DNA of 6,212 nt, taken from NCBI GenBank assembly GCA_020047875.1, contig JAIFNE010000113.1, positions 1-6,212 of the forward strand, in the 5' to 3' direction. This stretch comes from Hydrogenophaga sp. Its GTDB lineage: Bacteria > Pseudomonadota > Gammaproteobacteria > Burkholderiales > Burkholderiaceae_C. Below are positions 1-5,060 of the stretch, one piece after another (within the stretch, counting starts at the first letter, position 1; each line of letters starts with the position of its first letter). Under the pieces are notes generated by a model, which saw only the letters and a list, made by a program, of their open reading frames with translations, did not search any database and was not told the origin of the DNA. The position numbers were made by a program, and so were the translations under genes.

Positions 1-303
1 CGCTTCAGGGCCGACGAACGCGCCTACCTGGATGAATGGGCCATGACCGAGGAGCAGAAGCAGGCCGTGATCGCGCGCGATCTCAACTGGTGCATGCGCA
101 CCGGTGGCAACATTTACTTTCTGGCCAAAATCGGCGCCACCGATGGCATGAGCTTCCAGCAGATGGCCGGCTCCATGACCGGCATGACCGAGGCCGAGTA
201 CCGCCAGATGATGGTCAGCGGCGGCCGCTCCATTGAGGGCAACCGCTACCTGGGCGAAGACGGCGATGCCCAGGCCCATCGGCAACCGCAGGGAAAGCAC
301 TGA
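1..303 (+). CDS. ligA: Protocatechuate 4,5-dioxygenase alpha subunit (C-terminal part)
   Basis: The small alpha subunit of the class III (LigAB-type) extradiol dioxygenase that opens the protocatechuate ring between C4 and C5 in the cytoplasm. LigA carries no metal; it caps the active site of LigB. The gene runs in from the left edge, so the start is missing; the last 100 residues are visible, reading from base 1 to the TGA at 301-303. Family features seen: the stretch AYLDEW near the left edge, GGNIYFLAK, the tract FQQMAGSMTGMTEAEYRQMM and GGRS near the end, all close to the Sphingobium SYK-6 LigA as I recall it. The stop codon is followed by one base and then the ligB ATG (TGACATG), so the two subunits should be translationally coupled. 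The Comamonas name is pmdA. Nothing suggests damage in the visible part. Confidence 0.93.
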   Translation, partial: RFRADERAYLDEWAMTEEQKQAVIARDLNWCMRTGGNIYFLAKIGATDGMSFQQMAGSMTGMTEAEYRQMMVSGGRSIEGNRYLGEDGDAQAHRQPQGKH

Positions 304-304
304 C

Positions 305-1183
305 ATGGCCCGAATCACCGCATCGGTCTACACCTCGCATGTGCCCGCCATCGGCGCCGCGCTCGATCTCGGCAAGACGCAAGAGGACTACTGGAAACCC
401 GTGTTCGCCGGCTACGAGTATTCCCGGCGGTGGATGAAAGAGAACAGGCCCGACGTGATTTTTCTGGTCTACAACGATCACGCCACCGCCTTCAGCCTGG
501 AGATGATTCCCACCTTCGCCATCGGTACCGCGGCCGCCTACCAGCCGGCCGACGAGGGCTGGGGCCCGCGCCCGGTGCCCACGGTGGTTGGCCACCCCGA
601 ACTGTCTGCGCACATCGCGCAAAGCGTGATTCAGCAAGACTTTGATCTCACCATCGTCAACAAGATGGATGTGGACCACGGCCTCACCGTGCCGCTGTCG
701 CTGATGTGTGGCGAGCTAGACCCGAAGAAAAACGCCTGGCCCTGTCAGGTGATCCCGTTTGCGGTCAACGTGGTGCAGTACCCCGTGCCGTCGGGCAAGC
801 GCTGCTTCCTGCTGGGGCAGGCCATCCGCAAGGCGGTGGAGAGCTACGACGAAGATTTGAACGTGCACATCTGGGGCACGGGCGGCATGAGCCACCAGTT
901 GCAGGGCGCGCGCGCCGGTCTCATCAACCGCGAGTGGGACAACGCCTGGCTCGACCAGCTGATTGCCGACCCCGTCGCCTGCGCGCAGCGAGACCACATG
1001 GACTATGTGCGCGAGGCGGGCAGCGAAGGCATCGAACTCGTGATGTGGCTGATCGCCCGCGGCGCCATGGCCGACATCGTGGACGGCAAGCGGCAGGGGC
1101 CGGCCCCCACCGTGAAGCACCGCTTCTACCATGTGCCCGCATCCAACACGGCCGTGGGCCACCTCATTCTGGAGAACCCCTGA
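305..1183 (+). CDS. ligB: Protocatechuate 4,5-dioxygenase beta (catalytic) subunit
   Basis: Catalytic subunit of protocatechuate 4,5-dioxygenase, using Fe(II) and O2 to form 4-carboxy-2-hydroxymuconate-6-semialdehyde. 292 residues, slightly shorter than SYK-6 LigB (about 302), apparently complete. Expected iron ligands are present: His12 (YTSHVPA), His59 (VYNDHA) and Glu244 (EGIELVMW); the catalytic base corresponds to His197 in GTGGMSHQLQG, and His125 lies in MDVDHG. These equivalences are from recalled SYK-6 numbering (His12, His61, Glu242, His195, His127). The ATG at 305 is preferred over an in-frame upstream start at 233 because family proteins begin MARIT/MARVT, an AGGGA motif lies at 290-294, and the upstream start would overlap ligA by 70 bases. 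It sits between ligA and ligC, with an identical TGACATG junction at each end. Comamonas name pmdB. Confidence 0.95.
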   Translation: MARITASVYTSHVPAIGAALDLGKTQEDYWKPVFAGYEYSRRWMKENRPDVIFLVYNDHATAFSLEMIPTFAIGTAAAYQPADEGWGPRPVPTVVGHPELSAHIAQSVIQQDFDLTIVNKMDVDHGLTVPLSLMCGELDPKKNAWPCQVIPFAVNVVQYPVPSGKRCFLLGQAIRKAVESYDEDLNVHIWGTGGMSHQLQGARAGLINREWDNAWLDQLIADPVACAQRDHMDYVREAGSEGIELVMWLIARGAMADIVDGKRQGPAPTVKHRFYHVPASNTAVGHLILENP

Positions 1184-1184
1184 C

Positions 1185-2044
1185 ATGACCATCAAAGTCG
1201 CCCTGGCCGGCGCAGGCGCCTTCGGCATCAAGCACCTGGACGGCATCCAGAACATCGAGGGCGTTGAAGTGGTCTCGCTCATCAGCCGCGACCTGGAGAA
1301 GACCAAGGAAGTGGCCGACAAATACGGCATCAGGCACGTCACCACCGAGCTGGCCGACAGCCTGGCGCTCAAGGAGGTGGACGCCGTCATCCTCTGCACC
1401 CCCACGCAGATGCACGCCGAGCAGACGCTGGCCTGCCTGCGGGCTGGCAAACACGTGCAGGTGGAAATTCCGCTGGCCGATAGTTTGAAGGGCGCGCAAG
1501 ACGTGGTGGCCCTACAGAAGCAAACCGGCCTGGTGGCCATGTGCGGCCACACCCGCCGCTTCAACCCCAGCCACCAGTACGTCCACAACAGGATCACGGC
1601 CGGCGAATTCAACATCCAGCAGATGGATGTGCAGACCTATTTCTTCCGCCGCACCAACACCAACGCGCTGGGCCAGGCCCGCAGCTGGACCGACCACCTG
1701 CTAGGCCAACGCCATCCAGGGCCCGATCCACCCGGTGCTGGGCATCGCCATGGACATGAGCATCCAGCTGAAAGCGGCCAGCGGTGCCATTTGCACGCTG
1801 AGCCTGAGTTTCAACAACGACGGCCCGCTGGGCACCTACTTCCGCTACATCGGCGACACCGCGACCTACCTCGCGCGCTACGACGACCTGTTCACCGGCA
1901 AGGAAGAAAAGATCGACGTGAGCCAGGTGGCGGTGTCCATGAACGGCATCGAGCTGCAAGACCGCGAATTCTTCGCCCAGCGTGGCCCAGGTGTTCAGCT
2001 GCTACCAGGTGCTGCACAACCTGGAACAGCAACTCAATGCCTGA
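1185..2044 (+). pseudogene. ligC: 4-carboxy-2-hydroxymuconate-6-semialdehyde dehydrogenase, twice frameshifted
   Basis: Gfo/Idh/MocA-type NAD(P)-dependent dehydrogenase that would oxidise the LigAB product, via its hemiacetal, to 2-pyrone-4,6-dicarboxylate. Three pieces in three frames together rebuild LigC. Piece 1 (1185 to about 1703) has the Rossmann GAGAFG at residues 9-14, CTPTQMHAEQ, VQVEIPLADS (the EKP-equivalent) and ends RSWTDHLL. Piece 2 (about 1705-1977) starts at ANAIQGPIHPVLGIAMDMS and ends QDREFFA. Piece 3 (1979-2044) reads SVAQVFSCYQVLHNLEQQ and stops at the TGA 2042-2044. Against recalled SYK-6 LigC, about 19-20 residues (WHHAAHTVD and following) are missing between pieces 1 and 2, and about 10 (AIREGREPN) between 2 and 3; both losses shift the frame. 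Read straight through, piece 1 runs out of frame to a stop at 2046-2048. The ATG is supported by GGAGA at 1171-1175 and one-base spacing from ligB. Comamonas name pmdC. Confidence 0.9.
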
Positions 2045-2078
2045 TTGATCCCGACGGATTGATCGCCCACAGCACAAT

Positions 2079-2128
2079 GGGGCCAGACCACCCGCCGCGC
2101 AGCGGTGACGTGCTCTGACCCCTTTTTT
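2079..2128 (+). terminator. Probable Rho-independent terminator of the lig operon
   Basis: GGGGCCAGA (2079-2087) pairs with TCTGACCCC (2114-2122) with one C-A mismatch. Inside it CACC(C)GC can pair with GCGGTG around the loop CGCGCA with a single bulged C. Six T residues follow directly at 2123-2128. It lies 35 bases after the ligC reading end and before the ribosome binding site of the next gene, so it fits an operon-end terminator. GGGGTCAGA-like arms also resemble short palindromic elements I recall as common in proteobacterial genomes, so a REP-like origin is possible. Confidence 0.55.
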
Positions 2129-2137
2129 GCGCGCCAC

Positions 2138-2144
2138 GAGGAAA
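2138..2144 (+). promoter_or_regulatory. Ribosome binding site of the aldo/keto reductase gene
   Basis: GAGGAAA lies five bases before the ATG at 2150 and fixes that start, instead of an in-frame upstream GTG/ATG-type codon near 2105 that would put the leader through the terminator-like hairpin. The family N-terminus (QLGPFQVSAIGLGCM) also begins right after this ATG. Confidence 0.75.
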
Positions 2145-2149
2145 CAAAA

Positions 2150-3131
2150 ATGCAGCAACGCCAACTCGGCCCCTTCCAAGTCAGTGCCATCGGTCTGGGC
2201 TGCATGAACATCTGCCACGCCTACGGCCCCCCGGTCTCTGAAGAGCAGGCCGAGCGTCTGCTGCTCACCGCGCTGGACGCCGGCGTGACGCACTTCGACA
2301 CCGCGGCGTTGTACGGCTTTGGCGCCAGCGAGACGCTGGTGGGCAAATACCTGGCCAAGCACCGCGCCCGGTTCACACTGGCCAGCAAGTGCGGCATGCA
2401 GGGCGTGCCCAACGCCGAGGGCGGGCCGGCCCGACACCCTCAAGGCCACCTGCGAAGACGCCTTGAAGCGCCTGCAGACCGACGTGATCGATCTGTATTA
2501 CCTGCACCGCTGGGACAAGCAGGTGCCGATCGAAGAGAGCGTGGGCGCCCTGGGGGAGCTGGTGCGCGCGGGCAAGATCCGCGCTGTGGGCTTGAGCGAG
2601 GTCTCGGCTGCCACGCTGCGCAAAGCCCACGCCGAATACCCCATTGCCGCACTGCAAACCGAGTACTCGCTGTGGTCGCGCAACGCCGAAATCGCCGTGC
2701 TCGACGCCTGCCGCGAGCTGGGCGTGAGCTTCGTTGCCTTCAGTCCGGTGGGGCGCGGCTTTTTGTGTGGTGCGCTGGACCTGAGCGCCTTCGATGCCAA
2801 AGACATCCGCCGCACCATGCCGCGTTTCGCGCCCGAGCACCACACCGCCAACCTGAAGCTGCTGCCGGCCTTCCAGGCCATGGCCTGCGAGGTGGGTTGC
2901 ACGCCAGCGCAGCTGGCCATCGCCTGGCTGTTGCACCGCGCGCCGCACATCCTGCCCATACCCGGTACCACCAGCGTGGCGCATCTGCTTGACGATCTGG
3001 GCGCTGTGGACGTGAAGCTCAATGCCGCGGTGATGGCTCGGCTGGACGCTCACATCAACCAGCACACCGTGAAGGGCGACCGCTACAACGCGCAGGCCAA
3101 CAGCGAGGTGGACACCGAGGTGTTCGCCTGA
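2150..3131 (+). pseudogene. Aldo/keto reductase, interrupted by one frameshift
   Basis: NAD(P)H-dependent aldo/keto reductase of the (beta/alpha)8-barrel superfamily; substrate unknown. The first frame (2150 to about 2424) gives LGPFQVSAIGLGCM, then FDTAALYG with Asp50 and Tyr55, and LASKCGM with Lys80. The second frame (about 2424-3131) gives RPDTLKATCEDALKRLQTDV, YYLHRWD with the fourth catalytic residue His, GLSEVSA, QTEYSLWSRN, FSPVGRGFL and the cofactor-binding IPGTTS near the end. So all four tetrad residues exist, but in two frames. The switch falls in a G/C-rich stretch at about 2411-2432. Relatives I recall carry a short KRVIDGRP-like segment here, so a loss of roughly 20-26 bases is more likely than a one-base insertion. 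Read straight through, frame 1 ends at 2992. It is separated from the lig operon by a terminator candidate and is not a known step of that pathway. Confidence 0.82.
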
Positions 3132-3269
3132 ATCCGCTCGGCAGAAACAAGACGACACCAGGCAACCGCTGCCGCGCTGACCCGAAGGCGCCTTTGTAGC
3201 GGGTGCCGCCTGGGATAGCTGCGATGGTGACGCCGCCGGGGCGAATGCATTGCCTGGTTAAAACTGACA
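3132..3269. other. Intergenic stretch with no recognised gene
   Basis: Between the reductase stop and the ccdA operator candidate. Open frames crossing it on the minus strand have no recognisable family and overlap ccdA antisense. A -35-like TTGCCT occurs at 3250-3255 and a lone ATGCAT palindrome at 3245-3250. No convincing terminator was seen after the reductase gene. Confidence 0.4.
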
Positions 3270-3288
3270 ATGCGCATATCATGCGCAT
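3270..3288. promoter_or_regulatory. Candidate CcdA/CcdB operator: paired 8-bp palindromes
   Basis: Two copies of ATGCGCAT (3270-3277 and 3281-3288), each a perfect palindrome, are separated by ATC, giving a centre-to-centre distance of 11 bp, about one helical turn. This is the layout expected where ribbon-helix-helix dimers bind side by side; F-plasmid CcdA is known to bind short palindromes in its own promoter. A -10-like TATCAT (3277-3282) overlaps the spacer, so binding would block transcription of the module 24 bases upstream of the ccdA ATG. The matching -35 is unclear. Function is inferred from position and symmetry. Confidence 0.6.
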
Positions 3289-3300
3289 CACCGTTACTTG

Positions 3301-3305
3301 AGGAG
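3301..3305 (+). promoter_or_regulatory. Ribosome binding site of ccdA
   Basis: AGGAG seven bases before the ATG at 3313. It rules out the in-frame TTG at 3298, which lies ahead of this motif. Confidence 0.75.
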
Positions 3306-3312
3306 TGGATGC

Positions 3313-3555
3313 ATGCCAAGTACCGCCCCCGTGCGCAAGCGCCCGGTCAACCTCACGCTCAACGAAGCCCTTGTGGAGCAGGCTCGCGCTTACACCAGCA
3401 ACCTCTCTGCCACCATGGAAACCCTGTTGGCCGATTTCGTGGCCCAGCAGCAGGCTGCTCGCTCGCAGCAGCAACGGGCCGACGCTTGCGCGGCCGGCTG
3501 GAACGCCCTGCACGATCGCTTGGGCTCTTTTGCAGACGAACACAGCACGCTGTAA
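3313..3555 (+). CDS. ccdA: CcdA-type antitoxin
   Basis: Antitoxin of a type II toxin-antitoxin pair: it binds and neutralises CcdB and represses its own operon. 80 residues, close to F CcdA (72). The N-terminal part (residues 9-35, KRPVNLTLNEALVEQARAY then NLSATMETLL) looks like a ribbon-helix-helix DNA-binding domain, with VNLTL as the DNA-contacting strand. The glutamine- and alanine-rich middle (AQQQAARSQQQRA) leads to a C-terminal toxin-binding tail ending GSFADEH, nearly the GSFADEN of F CcdA. Such tails are disordered until bound and are protease targets. The start is chosen from AGGAG at 3301-3305. ccdB follows nine bases downstream. A palindromic operator candidate upstream fits autoregulation. 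Chromosomal homologues of this type are common and may be silent relics or stabilising modules; which applies here cannot be read from sequence. Confidence 0.88.
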   Translation: MPSTAPVRKRPVNLTLNEALVEQARAYTSNLSATMETLLADFVAQQQAARSQQQRADACAAGWNALHDRLGSFADEHSTL

Positions 3556-3564
3556 ACCGCTGCC

Positions 3565-3894
3565 GTGCCCCAGTTCGACGTTCACCGCAACAAAGGCGCG
3601 TTGCGGGACAGCATTCCATTCGTTGTTGTCGTTCAATCAGCGCAATTTGACCGGTACCGTCGTCGCGTGGTGGTGCCGTTGGTACGCCGCAGCGCGCTGC
3701 CCGCCCAGACGCCCAGCGCCGGCACGCGAATGAACCCGATCTTTTGCGTGGAAAACGTGGATGTGGTGTTGCATCCTCTGGACCTGGTGTCCGTTGCGAT
3801 GGAGCAACTCGGTGAACACGTGGGCTCACTGGCCGAGCAAGGCCAGGCGATTGCCGATGCACTGGACGAATTGCTGACCCGCTCCTGGGGTTGA
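3565..3894 (+). CDS. ccdB: CcdB-type toxin (DNA gyrase poison)
   Basis: Toxin partner of CcdA; the F-plasmid protein traps DNA gyrase through GyrA and causes double-strand breaks. 109 residues against 101 in F. Family features: start PQFDVHRN (F: MQFKVY), strand FVVVVQSAQFD, then RRRVVVPLVRRSAL (F: GRRMVIPLASARLL), a NPIFCVENVDVVLHPLDLVSV core and the end helix AIADALDELLTRSWG. F CcdB ends Trp-Gly-Ile, residues known to be needed for gyrase poisoning; here Trp108 and Gly109 are present but the final Ile is absent. The start is a GTG at 3565, nine bases after the ccdA stop and without a clear ribosome binding site, so translation probably depends on coupling to ccdA, keeping toxin output below antitoxin. 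The frame is open throughout. Confidence 0.88.
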   Translation: MPQFDVHRNKGALRDSIPFVVVVQSAQFDRYRRRVVVPLVRRSALPAQTPSAGTRMNPIFCVENVDVVLHPLDLVSVAMEQLGEHVGSLAEQGQAIADALDELLTRSWG

Positions 3895-3936
3895 CGGATC
3901 AGCCGGCGTGCGCGCCGCCCGTGCCATGCTGAGCGC

Positions 3937-4899
3937 ATGACCACACCCAAACTCCCCGGCTTCGCCACCGCGCCCACGCGCTTCCTGTTTTTTACCGGCA
4001 AGGGCGGCGTGGGCAAAACCTCGCTCTCCACCGCCACCGCCATTGCCCTGGCTGACGCGGGCCAGCGGGTGTTACTGGTCAGCACCGACGCGGCTTCCAA
4101 CCTCGACGAAATGCTCGGCGTGCCGCTGTCCAACCAGCCGGTGGCCGTGCCCGGTGTGCCGGGCCTGCACATGCTCAACATCGACCCCGACACCGCCGCC
4201 GAGGCCTACCGCCAGCGCGTGCTCGCGCAGCTCGAAGCCAGCGCCAGCGACGAAGAGCGCCAGACCGTGCGCGAACAGCTCTCGGGCGCCTGCACCACCG
4301 AAATCGCCGCTTTCGACGAATTCGCCGCGCTGCTGGCGGGCGAGGGCGGCGAAAGTGCTTACGACCATGTGGTGTTTGACACCGCGCCCACCGGCCACAC
4401 CCTGCGCCTCTTGAGCCTGCCCAAGGCCTGGACCGGCTTTCTGGCCGGCAACGATCGCGGCGCGTCCTGCCTCGGTCCGCACTCCGGCCTGAAGATGCAG
4501 GAAGCCCGCTTCAACGCCGCGTTCAAAGCGCTGAGCAACCCCGCGCTCACCACCGTGGTGCTCGTCACCCGGCCCGACCCGCGCCCCATGCAGGAAGCCG
4601 CCCGCACCGCTGACGAGCTGCGCCAGCTCGGCCTGGCCAACCAGCGGCTGGCCGTCAATGGCGTGTTCCATGCCAGCAGCGCCAGCGACCCGGTGGCCAG
4701 CGCCATCGAAGCGCTGGGCCGCCAGGCCCTGCAGGAAATACCCGACGCGCGCCGGGTAGCTTCCCTCATTTGCCAGGGGACTCCCCTCATTTGCCGCCAG
4801 AACTCCTGTCATTGGCAGAGCCCGCGCGAAACAAGAAGAAGCTGTCGGTGGCTGAAATGGAGGGCCTGGTTCTGCTTCTGTGTGAGGCGCGATGGCTGA
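3937..4899 (+). CDS. arsA: ArsA-family ATPase, truncated after its first half and fused out of frame
   Basis: ArsA is the soluble ATPase that energises ArsB arsenite export; bacterial forms are usually two tandem ATPase halves (about 580 residues). Here only the first half is present, to about residue 271. Seen: P-loop GKGGVGKT (21-28), switch I STDAASNLDEMLG (49-61), DTAPTGHTLRLLSLP (149-162), and two cysteines in ArsA metal-site contexts, Cys119 (LSGACTTEIAAFDEF) and Cys178 (GASCLGP), equivalent to E. coli Cys113 and Cys172. The second half, with its own P-loop and the third metal cysteine, is missing. From about 4750 the frame runs antisense-free but out of frame through another gene's end (RRVASLICQG onwards) and stops at 4897-4899, adding about 49 junk residues. 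The ATG at 3937 has only a weak ribosome binding site. No arsR, arsB, arsC or arsD is in the window. A single-half Get3-like ATPase was considered, but the abrupt switch argues for truncation. Confidence 0.82.
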   Translation: MTTPKLPGFATAPTRFLFFTGKGGVGKTSLSTATAIALADAGQRVLLVSTDAASNLDEMLGVPLSNQPVAVPGVPGLHMLNIDPDTAAEAYRQRVLAQLEASASDEERQTVREQLSGACTTEIAAFDEFAALLAGEGGESAYDHVVFDTAPTGHTLRLLSLPKAWTGFLAGNDRGASCLGPHSGLKMQEARFNAAFKALSNPALTTVVLVTRPDPRPMQEAARTADELRQLGLANQRLAVNGVFHASSASDPVASAIEALGRQALQEIPDARRVASLICQGTPLICRQNSCHWQSPRETRRSCRWLKWRAWFCFCVRRDG

Positions 4900-5060
4900 C
4901 CTCCAGGGAACTGGCCGTCCTGCCCAGCCGTGATGCGGAGAACCTGCAAAGTCGCATCCTCGGCGGGATGGTGAAAAGACATCTGTTGGAACTGCGCTTC
5001 CCCGATGTGCCCAACCGACCCGATCAAGCGTATCGCACGGTCGCCAAGGCACTTGAATGA
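4758..5060 (+). pseudogene. C-terminal remnant of an AlbA_2/Schlafen-type ATP-binding protein
   Basis: About 100 residues of open frame read FPHLPGDSPHLPPELLSLAE, then a winged-helix-like domain: LSVAEMEGLVLLLCEARWLT, SRELAVLPSRDAENLQSRIL, GGMVKRHLLELRFPDVPNRP, ending DQAYRTVAKALE. From memory, this order (a proline/leucine repeat linker, a helix pair, then a MVxxxxLxxxxPDxPNxPxQAY tail) is typical of the C-terminus of large proteins with an N-terminal AlbA_2 domain (COG2865 type; putative transcriptional regulators or RNA-/DNA-binding proteins, often in defence-rich regions). The AlbA_2 and ATPase parts are absent: the frame begins at the arsA junction. A TTG at 4770 could serve as a start, with no ribosome binding site seen. 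Its TGA overlaps the next ATG (ATGA at 5057-5060), the mark of a former operon with the GIY-YIG gene. The family call is by pattern only. Confidence 0.6.
4761..4823 (+). repeat. 21-bp imperfect tandem repeat in the linker coding region
   Basis: Three consecutive 21-base units (4761-4781, 4782-4802, 4803-4823). The first two share CCCTCATTTGCC at the same phase, the third is degenerate (CCTGTCATTGGC). Each codes for seven residues: FPHLPGD, SPHLPPE, LLSLAEP. This is a coding repeat of the AlbA_2-protein linker and the left edge of what survives of that gene. Confidence 0.6.

Noticed and set aside
716..1615. Long minus-strand open frame opposite ligB and ligC
   Set aside because: It is antisense to two strongly conserved genes; its protein has no recognisable motifs and such frames arise from strong GC third-position bias.
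1695..2440. Programmed ribosomal frameshifting in ligC or the reductase
   Set aside because: Conserved residues are missing at the ligC junctions, not only shifted, and no slippery heptamer with a downstream structure is seen.
3055..3636. Minus-strand frame covering the region upstream of ccdA
   Set aside because: It runs antisense through ccdA and the reductase end, has no recognisable domain and no credible start.
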